Notes under the pieces: model-generated
Database searches by the model: none
Seen by the model: the letters and a program-made list of their open reading frames with translations, nothing else
What the model was told of the DNA's origin: nothing
Shown here: piece after piece, positions 9,619 to 19,494 of the stretch
Numbering within the stretch: position 1 is the stretch's first letter
Layout: each line of letters begins with the position of its first letter
Program-made: the position numbers and the translations under genes
Source of the DNA: an uncultured Alphaproteobacteria bacterium
GTDB taxonomy: Bacteria > Pseudomonadota > Alphaproteobacteria > Caulobacterales > Hyphomonadaceae
NCBI GenBank assembly: GCA_903842595.1
Contig: CAIMMO010000223.1
Coordinates: 1-64,000, forward strand
DNA length: 64,000 nt
Direction of reading: 5' to 3'

Positions 9619-9696
9619 GGATGGCGTGCTAAACCGCGAAATCAGTTTCCGAATACCTGCCGTTCGCGTATTGGGGCGGCCAAATTGCCAAGGTGA

Positions 9697-10722
<1,026 letters not shown>

Positions 10723-10752
10723 CGCGCCGGTCGAACGGGCAGAGGGGCGGGC

Positions 10753-11148
10753 ATGCACAGGCTCTTCATCGTCCTCCCAGTCTATGCCGCGGTGGTCATT
10801 TTCCTGCCGCGGCAGGACTGGTTCAGGCCGTTCGCGGACCAGGTCGCCAGCATTCATCCGGATACATCATTCTGGGTATCGATGTGTCTTGGCGCGGCGG
10901 CGGGGCTGGCCTTCTGGGTCATCCGCAACCGCCCGTTCAAATGGATGTTCGCAAAGCCCCGCGTCACCGAGGTGATCGGCATGGGCCTGCTGGGCGTCAT
11001 CATCGCTGCGGTGTTCGATATCTTCGAGCGACTCGCCGAAATGCCCACCAGCCTCGTCAACATGATACTTCTGCCGATAGGCTTCATGGTGTCGGAAGCC
11101 GTCTTTCTCTCCCTGCAATGGCGCATGCAGAAACGCGACGATGACTAG
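10753..11148 (+). CDS. Hypothetical membrane protein
   Basis: Several hydrophobic segments; 8-nt overlap with the downstream GNAT gene. Confidence 0.65.
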   Translation: MHRLFIVLPVYAAVVIFLPRQDWFRPFADQVASIHPDTSFWVSMCLGAAAGLAFWVIRNRPFKWMFAKPRVTEVIGMGLLGVIIAAVFDIFERLAEMPTSLVNMILLPIGFMVSEAVFLSLQWRMQKRDDD

Positions 11149-11680
11149 GATGTTCACTCACCGCCTCGCCACCGAAGACGATCTCTCCGCCATCCGCGCG
11201 CTGATGGATGTCGCCATCGCGGAACACCTGAAGGCCTTTCTCGATCCTGCCCAGGTCGAATTGTCCAAATCCATCATGGGCCTCGACACCCAGCTGATCG
11301 CCGACCGCACCTACTTCCTCGTTGAGGAGGAGGGCAGGCTTGCCGGATGCGGCGGCTGGTCCCGCCGTGCGACGCTCTATGGCGGAGATCATTCCACGTC
11401 ACAGCGCAATGCAGCCCTGCTCGACATCGCCAAGGACGCCGCACGCGTCCGCGCCATGTACACGCATCCGGACTTTGCCCGCCGCGGCGTGGGTCGCCTC
11501 ATTCTCGAGATCTGCGAGAACGCCGCCCGGGAAGCCGGCTTCAAGGCTGTCGAGCTGATGGCCACCATGTCCGGCGAGCCGCTCTACCGGGCATGTGGCT
11601 ACAAGGACATCCAGCGCATCGTCGCCGCCTCGAAGGACGGCGTCGATGTTCCCGGCGTCCGCATGGGAAAAGCGCTTTAG
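11141..11680 (+). CDS. GNAT-family N-acetyltransferase
   Basis: MYTHPDFARRGVGRLILEICENAAREAGFKAVELMATMSGEPLYRACGY GNAT motif A/B. Confidence 0.88.
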   Translation: MTRMFTHRLATEDDLSAIRALMDVAIAEHLKAFLDPAQVELSKSIMGLDTQLIADRTYFLVEEEGRLAGCGGWSRRATLYGGDHSTSQRNAALLDIAKDAARVRAMYTHPDFARRGVGRLILEICENAAREAGFKAVELMATMSGEPLYRACGYKDIQRIVAASKDGVDVPGVRMGKAL

Positions 11681-11719
11681 CGCGTTGCCTAGGCCGCCTG
11701 CAGCCTCCATCCTGCTGCG

Positions 11720-12415
11720 ATGACTGAAGCTGCAGCACGAACCATTCCCGCCACTCCGCCAGGCGTCACGGTGATCTGGCTGGTCTACGCCATGGCCGCG
11801 CTGCTCCTCGCGCTGCATCTTGGTTTCACGCTGGCGCCGTTCAACCAGCAGGACGAGCTGACCTGGAACTTCGCGTTGATGCCAATGCGCTTCTGGGCGC
11901 CTGCAGGGTCTGCGGATGTCTACCCCGACTATCTCTCCGGCCTGCTGACGCTTCTCTCCAGCGGTCTCCTGCATGGCGACTGGATCCACGTTGTCGTCAA
12001 CGCGGCCATGCTGGTCTGGTTCGGTGTGCCGGTTGCGCGCGCGCTCGGACCTGGAGCTGCAGCGTGGGGTTATTGGATGCTGGTGTTCGCGGGCTCTGTC
12101 ATCGCCGGCTGCGCCGTCTATCTCGCACTGGCAGACAGTTCCGGCCCCTATCTCGTAGGAGCTTCCGGCGGTACGTCCGGGCTTATCGCGGCGGCGCTCA
12201 TGCTTGGCGACAATGGCCGCAAGCACGCGCTCTGGTCGCCGGGCTTTCTTGTGCCCACGGCGATTTTCGCGGTGATGAACGTGCTGCTGGTTCTGTCCGC
12301 GCCTTACGCGTTGGGCATGGCGGTCAGCTGGGAGGCCCACACGGGAGGTTACATTTTCGGCGCGCTTCTGATGTTGGTCCTGCCGCTGCGTGGCTATGGC
12401 TGGGCCAGATCGTGA
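11720..12415 (+). CDS. Rhomboid-family intramembrane serine protease
   Basis: Multi-TM; GASGGTSGLIAA (GxSG) and SWEAHTGGYIFGALL His motif. Confidence 0.85.
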   Translation: MTEAAARTIPATPPGVTVIWLVYAMAALLLALHLGFTLAPFNQQDELTWNFALMPMRFWAPAGSADVYPDYLSGLLTLLSSGLLHGDWIHVVVNAAMLVWFGVPVARALGPGAAAWGYWMLVFAGSVIAGCAVYLALADSSGPYLVGASGGTSGLIAAALMLGDNGRKHALWSPGFLVPTAIFAVMNVLLVLSAPYALGMAVSWEAHTGGYIFGALLMLVLPLRGYGWARS

Positions 12416-12533
12416 CGGACCAGATCATGACCAAAAAGAGGCAGCCTCATTCGGGCCTCGTTCATATGAAAGCAGACTATATCGCATGCGAAGGGCAGGC
12501 GTCTTTCGCCTGCGGGGTTCTAGGAGATGTGAG

Positions 12534-13031
12534 ATGAAGAAGCTTCTGGTCATGGTTGGCATCGCGACATTCGCGATCTGCGCCGCCACCGCTGATACGG
12601 TGAAGGATGGCGCTGTTTCCGTGAAACCTGGCCGCTGGCTGTGGAAACAGGAGACCAACATCCTGGCGATCCCGCTCAAGGAAGAAAACATCGAGTGTCT
12701 CATCCCGGAGGAAGCCCGGATCACGCTGTCCAAGCTGGCGACCGACCTCGAAGAGGGCTGCACGGTGGACAATGTCCGATCCATCCAGAACGGCTACCTG
12801 TTCAAGCTGAAATGTTCCGGCAAGACCAAGGGCGAGGCCGACGCCACGATCACGCACACCGCAACGTCGATGAAGATCAATGCAAAGGGATCGGCTACGG
12901 TTGGCTTCATCCCGGCCGGCTTCTCGATGAAGGCTGACGCCACCTACCAGGGTGACTGCTCGGCCACGGAAGTCGCGAAGGCGAAGGAACGCTACATCCG
13001 CGAAAACCCCGGCGCCGCAGCTCCGCAATAG
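12534..13031 (+). CDS. DUF3617-like secreted protein
   Basis: Signal peptide MKKLLVMVGIATFAICAATAD; VKPGRWLWKQETNI...; start moved from 12390 to 12534 (SD AGGAG upstream). Confidence 0.72.
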   Translation: MKKLLVMVGIATFAICAATADTVKDGAVSVKPGRWLWKQETNILAIPLKEENIECLIPEEARITLSKLATDLEEGCTVDNVRSIQNGYLFKLKCSGKTKGEADATITHTATSMKINAKGSATVGFIPAGFSMKADATYQGDCSATEVAKAKERYIRENPGAAAPQ

Positions 13032-13053
13032 CGCTCGTCCACCGAACGCAAAA

Positions 13054-13083
13054 AAACGCCCCGCAGGAAACTGCGGGGCGTTT
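13054..13083. terminator. Bidirectional intrinsic terminator between convergent genes
   Basis: AAACGCCCCGCAG-GAAA-CTGCGGGGCGTTT, 13-bp perfect stem with GAAA loop, A/T tracts on both sides. Confidence 0.9.
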
Positions 13084-13105
13084 GTCGTTCGTGTTGTCTG
13101 CAATC

Positions 13106-13765
13106 TCAGAACGAAAATGTCAGTCCCGCCTGCACGACGGGATAGACCTCGTAGTCGTTGATCTCGTCCTGGAGATTCAGTTCTTCCTGCGCGAGTTGCG
13201 TCTGGAAAGCCGGGTCATTCGCCAGCGTGCCGCCCCTCGCCGTCAGGTTCACCTGCGGCGATCCGGTGAACATGGCGCCGGCGATGAACTTGAAGGCGAT
13301 GCCCGGGTTTTCGAATGTCGAATCCCAGCCAATGCCGACGAATGGCGCGGTGTCTTCAAGGTCCGCCGCCATGCCCAGCGTGCCGACCTGTGCTGGCGTG
13401 TAGGTCTGGTTGCCGATCTGCACGCTGTTCGCCGGCGTCGCCAGCAGGTCCAGTGTCTTCTCGCCGAAATAGGCGCCGCCCGTGATCAGGAAACCGTTGC
13501 CGAACGGATGGAAGTCCACGAACGCCCCAATCGAGTTGAGGTCGAGATCGCCGGTGTAGTTGATGCCGTCATACGTGTCGTCCGCTTCGTACTGGAAGTA
13601 GTTGTACCCACCACGCAGCTGCAGCCCCGGGAGAACCTGAATCTGCGCCTCCACCGCTGCGCCCGTCGTGCCGATGCTTCCTCCGACGGCGACCTGCGCG
13701 TGCGCTGCGCCCGCTCCGCTCACGCCAGCGGCCATCAGCGCCGCAAGTTTGACTGCCCGATTCAT
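13106..13765 (-). CDS. Outer-membrane beta-barrel protein
   Basis: Signal MNRAVKLAALMAAGVSGAGAAHAQ, alternating beta-strand pattern, C-terminal ...VQAGLTFSF ending in aromatic residue; start adjusted to 13765. Confidence 0.8.
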   Translation of the reverse strand: MNRAVKLAALMAAGVSGAGAAHAQVAVGGSIGTTGAAVEAQIQVLPGLQLRGGYNYFQYEADDTYDGINYTGDLDLNSIGAFVDFHPFGNGFLITGGAYFGEKTLDLLATPANSVQIGNQTYTPAQVGTLGMAADLEDTAPFVGIGWDSTFENPGIAFKFIAGAMFTGSPQVNLTARGGTLANDPAFQTQLAQEELNLQDEINDYEVYPVVQAGLTFSF

Positions 13766-13856
13766 TCCCTGTCTCCCCTGACCAGATGCTGCGAGACTGT
13801 ATGCATTCGCTTTGCACAGCAAGCAGACGGGACCCTTGCGGCCCGACTGCCCGGTA

Positions 13857-14768
13857 TCAGTCTGCCAGACCGCGCGTCTTGCGCTGGCGAGCATCCCACG
13901 CCGACATGATCACCGCTGCTACGACAACCGCAGCGCCCGCCCAAACCTGCCAGCGCGGAATCTCGGCAAAGAAAAAGTAGCCCAGCATCGCGCTCCAGAT
14001 CAGCCCCGTGTACTCAGCCGCTGCTATGCTTTGCGCCTGCGCGCGCGAATAGGCTGATGTCAGCATGAACCACATGGCGAAACCCGCGGCCCCCGTCAGC
14101 GCAAAGAGCGGAAGGTCGCCAGGCATCGGGGCCGATCCCATCACGATGGCTACGGGGAGAAGATAGATCATCGGAAACAGATTGCTGAGGAAAGCGACCG
14201 CCACCGCATCATCCTTGCGCGACAACTGCCGCAGCAACACCATGGACAGCGCGTAGAGTGCCGCTGCGCCTACGCCCGAAACGATCCCCTCCACGCGCCG
14301 CGCATTGTCGGCCGCGCCTTCCGCGCCCTGCACCGTGACAAGCACGCCCACGAACCCCACCACGAGCGCCGCCGTCGCCGCCGGCCGCATCGCCTCGCCC
14401 AGCAGCCATCGCGCCAGCGGCGAGATCATCAGCGGCGCGCAGAACACCAGCACCGTCGCTTCAGCAATTGGCAGGATGGTGAGGCAGTTGAAGAACAGAA
14501 GCGAGCACGCGGTGATCACCACCGCCCGCAGGGCATGCCGCCTCAAGCCAGCCGCATCAGGCAGGCGCGCGCGCAGCGCCAGCACGGTCGCCCCCGCGAA
14601 AATCGTGCCGAACACGTACCGCGCAGTCGCAATCAGGATGACGCCGTAGGTAAAGCCCAGCTGCTTCACCATGGCATCCATCACGCAGCCCAGCAGCACC
14701 CCCGCCAGGGCCAGCGCGAGGGGAGGGGTATTCGCCAGGAAAGGGGGAGCGGCCCGCATCCCCCCCAT
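13857..14768 (-). CDS. EamA/DMT-superfamily transporter
   Basis: About 10 TM segments in two repeats (GVLLGCVMDAMVKQLGFTYGVILIATARYV ... EYTGLIWSAMLGYFFFAEIPRWQVWAGAAVVVAAV). Confidence 0.88.
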   Translation of the reverse strand: MGGMRAAPPFLANTPPLALALAGVLLGCVMDAMVKQLGFTYGVILIATARYVFGTIFAGATVLALRARLPDAAGLRRHALRAVVITACSLLFFNCLTILPIAEATVLVFCAPLMISPLARWLLGEAMRPAATAALVVGFVGVLVTVQGAEGAADNARRVEGIVSGVGAAALYALSMVLLRQLSRKDDAVAVAFLSNLFPMIYLLPVAIVMGSAPMPGDLPLFALTGAAGFAMWFMLTSAYSRAQAQSIAAAEYTGLIWSAMLGYFFFAEIPRWQVWAGAAVVVAAVIMSAWDARQRKTRGLAD

Positions 14769-14976
14769 CCATCATGAAGCGCAGGCGATCTCAATCTGCC
14801 ACCGGAGCGTGCCGAAACACCACTTTCCCTTACGTCATATATACGGCCTTCAACAAAACTTGCGCGGCCGGATCAATTTGGGCATGTTCCGCGCCATCCT
14901 GCGGGCGGGCCAACCGCGATTCCTCAGCTGAATCGCGTGGGAAGTCGTCCAATTTCAACATCGTAGAGGACGACAG

Positions 14977-17169
14977 ATGAGCGATTTATCGCTTTGGCTG
15001 CCCATCATCGCAGGCGTAATTGCTGTGGCGTATGGCGTTTTCACCACCCAGCGTCTCATGGCGCTGCCCACCGGCAGCGCAAAGATGCAGGAGATCGCAA
15101 AGGCCATTCAGGAAGGCGCCAATGCCTATCTCAATCGCCAGTACCGTACGATCGCCATCATCGGCGCCGTCGTAGCCGTCCTGGTCGCCATCTTCTTCAT
15201 GAACTGGCAGGCCCCGGTCGGCTTCCTGATCGGCGCGATCCTGTCGGGCGCGGCCGGTTATATCGGCATGAAAATCTCTGTGCAGGCCAACGTCCGCACC
15301 ACTGAGGCGTCGTCCAAGGGCCTTGCCCAGGGCCTCAGCGTCGCCTTCCAGTCGGGCGCCGTCACCGGCATGCTCGTCGTCGGTCTCGCGATCCTCGGCC
15401 TCGGCGGCTACTACGCACTCCTCACGGTCGGCCTCGGCCTTCCGCCGGGTGATCGCACGGTGGTCAACGCCATGGTCGCCCTCGGCCTTGGCGCATCGCT
15501 CATCTCAATCTTCGCCCGTCTCGGCGGCGGCATCTTCACCAAGGGCGCCGACGTTGGGGGCGACATGGTGGGCAAGGTCGAAGCCGGCATTCCCGAAGAC
15601 GATCCGCGCAACCCTGCCACCATCGCTGACAACGTCGGCGATAACGTCGGCGACTGCGCCGGGATGGCGGCCGACCTCTTCGAAACCTACGCGGTGACCA
15701 TCGTCGCCACCATGGTTCTCGCCTCGATCTCGTTCGCAGGCGTCGCCCAGGCCGGCATGATGATCCTGCCGCTCACCATCGCGGGCGTGTGCATCGTCAC
15801 CTCGATCATCGGCACCTACTTCGTTCGTCTCTCGTCGGGCTCGCGCAACGTGATGGGCGCGCTCTACAAGGGCTTCATTGCCTCGGCGGTGCTCTCCGTC
15901 CCGGCGCTGTACGGCGCCATCTTCATCGCGCTTGGCGACCCGATGACCACCACGGTCACGATGTCGGACACGCTCGGCACCGCGATTCCCGCCATGAACC
16001 TGTTCTGGTGCGGCGTCGCTGGTCTGGTCGTCACCGGCCTGATCATCTGGATCACCGAATACTACACCGGCGTCGGTTATCGCCCGGTGAAGTCGATCGC
16101 CCAGGCATCGGTCTCCGGCCACGGCACGAACGTGATCCAGGGTCTCGCCGTCTCGCTTGAAGCCTGCGCGGTTCCGGCCCTGATCATCATCGCCGGCATC
16201 ATCTTCACCTACTCGATGGGAGGCCTGATCGGCATCGGCATCGCCGTCACCACGATGCTCGCGCTCGCCGGCATGGTCGTGGCGCTCGACGCCTTCGGCC
16301 CGGTCACCGACAACGCCGGCGGCATCGCCGAAATGGCGGGCCTCGATGACTCGGTTCGCGAAACCACCGACACGCTCGACGCCGTCGGCAACACCACCAA
16401 AGCCGTCACCAAAGGCTACGCTATCGGCTCGGCCGGTCTGGGCGCGCTGGTCCTGTTCGCCGCCTTCACGGCGGATCTTGACCACTTCGCCTCTGCGGCG
16501 GTCGAAGGCTCGCTGCTCTATGGCGTCGTCGCCGACTTCTCGCTCTCGAACCCCTATGTGGTCGTCGGCCTGCTGTTCGGCGGCCTGCTGCCCTTCCTGT
16601 TCGGCGGCATGTCGATGATGGCCGTCGGCCGCGCCGCGCAAGCGGTGGTGGAAGAGGTCCGTCGCCAGTTCCGCGAGATCAAGGGCATCATGGACTACTC
16701 GGCCAAGCCCGATTACGGCCGCGCCGTCGACATGCTGACCAAGGCAGCGATCAAGGAAATGATCGTGCCATCGCTCCTGCCAGTCCTGTCGCCGATCGTG
16801 CTGTTCTTCGTCATCTGGGGCATCGGCGCGGCGCAAGGCCTCGAGCAGGCCGCAGCAATCAGCCAGGCGCTCTCGGCGGTTGGTGCGATGCTGATGGGCG
16901 TCATCATCACGGGTCTCTACGTGGCCATTTCGATGACCTCGGGCGGCGGCGCGTGGGACAACGCCAAGAAGTCGTTCGAAGACGGCTTCCGCGACAAGGA
17001 TGGCGTCGTTCACAAGAAGGGTTCGGACGCCCACAAGGCCTCCGTCACCGGCGACACCGTCGGCGACCCCTACAAGGACACGGCGGGCCCCGCCGTGAAC
17101 CCGATGATCAAGATCACCAACATCGTCGCCCTGCTCATGCTGGCGGCCATGGCGGGTAACGCCGCCTGA
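14977..17169 (+). CDS. hppA: Membrane-bound H+-translocating pyrophosphatase, probably K+-independent type
   Basis: [45 protein letters not shown] substrate motif; [16 protein letters not shown] with Lys at the K+-independence position. Confidence 0.96.
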   Translation: MSDLSLWLPIIAGVIAVAYGVFTTQRLMALPTGSAKMQEIAKAIQEGANAYLNRQYRTIAIIGAVVAVLVAIFFMNWQAPVGFLIGAILSGAAGYIGMKISVQANVRTTEASSKGLAQGLSVAFQSGAVTGMLVVGLAILGLGGYYALLTVGLGLPPGDRTVVNAMVALGLGASLISIFARLGGGIFTKGADVGGDMVGKVEAGIPEDDPRNPATIADNVGDNVGDCAGMAADLFETYAVTIVATMVLASISFAGVAQAGMMILPLTIAGVCIVTSIIGTYFVRLSSGSRNVMGALYKGFIASAVLSVPALYGAIFIALGDPMTTTVTMSDTLGTAIPAMNLFWCGVAGLVVTGLIIWITEYYTGVGYRPVKSIAQASVSGHGTNVIQGLAVSLEACAVPALIIIAGIIFTYSMGGLIGIGIAVTTMLALAGMVVALDAFGPVTDNAGGIAEMAGLDDSVRETTDTLDAVGNTTKAVTKGYAIGSAGLGALVLFAAFTADLDHFASAAVEGSLLYGVVADFSLSNPYVVVGLLFGGLLPFLFGGMSMMAVGRAAQAVVEEVRRQFREIKGIMDYSAKPDYGRAVDMLTKAAIKEMIVPSLLPVLSPIVLFFVIWGIGAAQGLEQAAAISQALSAVGAMLMGVIITGLYVAISMTSGGGAWDNAKKSFEDGFRDKDGVVHKKGSDAHKASVTGDTVGDPYKDTAGPAVNPMIKITNIVALLMLAAMAGNAA

Positions 17170-17193
17170 GGCGCCTGATCTTCTGAAATGCAG

Positions 17194-17227
17194 CGGGCCG
17201 CGGATCACTCCGCGGCCCGTCTGTTTT
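17194..17227 (+). terminator. Intrinsic terminator of hppA
   Basis: CGGGCCGCGGA-TCAC-TCCGCGGCCCG 11-bp stem followed by TCTGTTTTT. Confidence 0.85.
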
Positions 17228-17355
17228 TCGGATCAGGGCTGGGCAGGTAGAGAGCCCCGAAGCACCGGAGGCGTATTGACCGGCGGGTGCGCGGTTGGGT
17301 CTTTCGTATCAAGCTCCTTGGAGGGAGCCACGCCGGTTGCGGCGCTCTCGCTGTC

Positions 17356-18393
17356 CTATTCGACCCCGTACCTGACATTGTTCCTGACACGATAGCCGGT
17401 GATTGGCTGATCAGTGAAGAAGCCATCAAGGCCGAGCGACAGGGCCTGCGTCAGGAATGCATCGATCGTCATTCCCTTGGGCGGCGTCTCGTCACGGAAG
17501 GTCCAGGCGTGCACGGGAATGCCCTTGGCGTGGCTTGCCTCGATCACCCCGGTTGACTTGCCAGCGCTGTCCATGATCAGGCCGGTGTTCGCGCCCAGCC
17601 CCTGCCAGAACGGCGCGCCGGGCATGGCCATCGCCGCATCAAGCGCGGCCTTGTCCGACACCAGCATCACCACGGGCAGGTCGGTCATCGCATCGATCGC
17701 CTTCACGAAGTCCGGTTCGAACGACTGGATGAACACCGGCGAGCCGGCTGCCGCCATGCCATGCCTGCCAAGCGCTGCCAGAATGGCGCCCGCCATGTCC
17801 CGCGTGCCGATAGCGGCGTGATAGGCTGGCGACTTCGCTTCCGGATAGACGCACACCGGCTCGCCCGCCGCCGTCACGCGCGACTTCGCCAGCTGCAACA
17901 CCTCCTCGAATGTCGGGATCTGGTAGAGCCCGTCATACGCCTTCGAACGCCCAGGGAAGGACTGCACAGCGCGCAGCGTCTTCAGCTCCGCCATCGTGAA
18001 GTCGGCGACCCACCAGTCCATGCGGCCTTCATACTCCGCATCGGTCGAGCGCCGCTTGCGGCTTGCGAACTCCGGCTTCGAGGCGACGTTGGTGGTGGTC
18101 GACAGGTAAGTGTCGTGGCGGACCGCCAACTGGTTGTCCTTTGTGATCACCAGATCCGGCTCGATGCAGTCGGCCCCGTCATTGAGCGCGCGCTGGTAGG
18201 CTTCCAGCGTGTGCTCGGGCAGGGCGCCGGACGCCCCGCGATGCCCGATCAGCAGCGGCTCTGCCCGCCCCAGCGTCGGGTAGACCCATCTGCCCTCCGC
18301 CCCGCCGCCAGACGACCCGGCCGTCGTGCCGCACCCGGTCAGCGCAAACGTCGCGGCAACCGCCAAAGTCGAGAGAAATCGCAAACCTGTCAT
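17356..18393 (-). CDS. glpQ: Glycerophosphodiester phosphodiesterase
   Basis: GHRGASGALPEHTLEAYQRALNDGADCIEPDLVITKDNQLAVRHD; lipoprotein-like signal peptide (ALTGC); start probably 18393. Confidence 0.93.
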   Translation of the reverse strand: MTGLRFLSTLAVAATFALTGCGTTAGSSGGGAEGRWVYPTLGRAEPLLIGHRGASGALPEHTLEAYQRALNDGADCIEPDLVITKDNQLAVRHDTYLSTTTNVASKPEFASRKRRSTDAEYEGRMDWWVADFTMAELKTLRAVQSFPGRSKAYDGLYQIPTFEEVLQLAKSRVTAAGEPVCVYPEAKSPAYHAAIGTRDMAGAILAALGRHGMAAAGSPVFIQSFEPDFVKAIDAMTDLPVVMLVSDKAALDAAMAMPGAPFWQGLGANTGLIMDSAGKSTGVIEASHAKGIPVHAWTFRDETPPKGMTIDAFLTQALSLGLDGFFTDQPITGYRVRNNVRYGVE

Positions 18394-18508
18394 TGCGGAA
18401 CCTTGCTCAAGCTGCGCCCTCATGTCGAGCGTGTTGTCGCGGAAGTATAGTCCGGCGACAACGACCGATTATTGACGGCGCTCACCCGAGGGCGCAAACG
18501 GGCCGCTC

Positions 18509-19249
18509 ATGAGCAAGCTTGGCGCCTTTCTCAACAACATGGATGCCCGTGCCTGGCGCACCATCTGGGTGTCCCTGGCGCTGCTGGGCGCCGTGGTTGT
18601 CGTGGCCGTCATCGGCGCGGTGACCGGGATTGGCGATCATCTGGACCAGCAGCTCATGGGCCTGCGCAACGGTCCGTGGGGCCTGCCCATGACGGTCCTG
18701 CTGTTCATCGTCACCAGCTTCCTGGCCGCCCCGCAATTTGTGCTGTTTGCGGCCGCTGTTGTCGCCTTCGGGCCCTGGCTTGGCTGCACCTATGCGATGA
18801 TCGGCACCATCGTTGCGGCCTGGATCCATTTCATTATCGGCCGTTTCGGCGGCGCCAGGCTGGTCGAGCGCTATGGCGGCAACACCATCAACCGGCTGTC
18901 GCGCTTCATCGGCCGCAATGATTTCCTGGCCAGCCTGATTGTCCGCTCCGTGCCAACCGCTCCAGCCGTTATCGTCAACATGGCCTTCGGCGCCAGCCAG
19001 GCGAATTTCTGGCGCTATACGGCTGGCGTCATCGTCGGCTCGATCCCGAAAATCCTGATTGTCGCCCTGCTGGGCCAGTCCGTACTCTCCGCCATGGGCG
19101 GCGGCATCGCGCTCGCCGTCGGCGGCGTGATCACCGTCGTCGCGATCTGGATCTCGGTAGCGCTGGCCGCCCGCCGCGCCGTCAACGACGAGCCCGCCCT
19201 GCAGAAGCCCTCAGAGGCCCAGCCGGGGTCTGATCCGGTCGTGGACTAG
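18509..19249 (+). CDS. TVP38/TMEM64 (VTT/DedA-like) family membrane protein
   Basis: VTSFLAAPQFVLFAAAVVAFGPWLG ... FIGRNDFLASLIVRSVPTAPAVIVNMAFGAS VTT pattern. Confidence 0.8.
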   Translation: MSKLGAFLNNMDARAWRTIWVSLALLGAVVVVAVIGAVTGIGDHLDQQLMGLRNGPWGLPMTVLLFIVTSFLAAPQFVLFAAAVVAFGPWLGCTYAMIGTIVAAWIHFIIGRFGGARLVERYGGNTINRLSRFIGRNDFLASLIVRSVPTAPAVIVNMAFGASQANFWRYTAGVIVGSIPKILIVALLGQSVLSAMGGGIALAVGGVITVVAIWISVALAARRAVNDEPALQKPSEAQPGSDPVVD

Positions 19250-19308
19250 GCGCTTTGAGGGCTGTCCTGCCCCAATCTGGCATCAGGCAGGGGGCCAATT
19301 TCCAATAC

Positions 19309-19337
19309 TTGACGTCAATCGCGCGCGCGACCATAGA
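19309..19337 (+). promoter_or_regulatory. Candidate promoter of the leuA leader: TTGACG-N17-CATAGA
   Basis: -35 TTGACG 19309-19314, 17-nt spacer, -10-like CATAGA 19332-19337. Confidence 0.45.
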
Positions 19338-19343
19338 ACGATC

Positions 19344-19415
19344 ATGCGCGAACAGGGTCTCACCCTCCTTCTTTCCCTGCCGGGGCTGCTTAGCAGCCCC
19401 TGGGCGCGTTTGTGA
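19344..19415 (+). CDS. leuA leader peptide MREQGLTLLLSLPGLLSSPWARL (attenuator peptide)
   Basis: 23-codon ORF with 8 Leu codons (incl. LLL and LL), directly upstream of leuA; GGGGCTGC-TTA-GCAGCCCC hairpin over its C-terminal codons. Confidence 0.82.
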   Translation: MREQGLTLLLSLPGLLSSPWARL

Positions 19416-19494
19416 CCGGCTGAGCCTGCCGGTCGCGCGTCCAGGGGTGACAAGCCAAGCAAAACCCCAAGACAGCCCTGACAGGACGCCCAAG

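Noticed and set aside
15505-17208. 567-aa reverse ORF
   Set aside because: Antisense shadow of hppA; no domain-like motifs.
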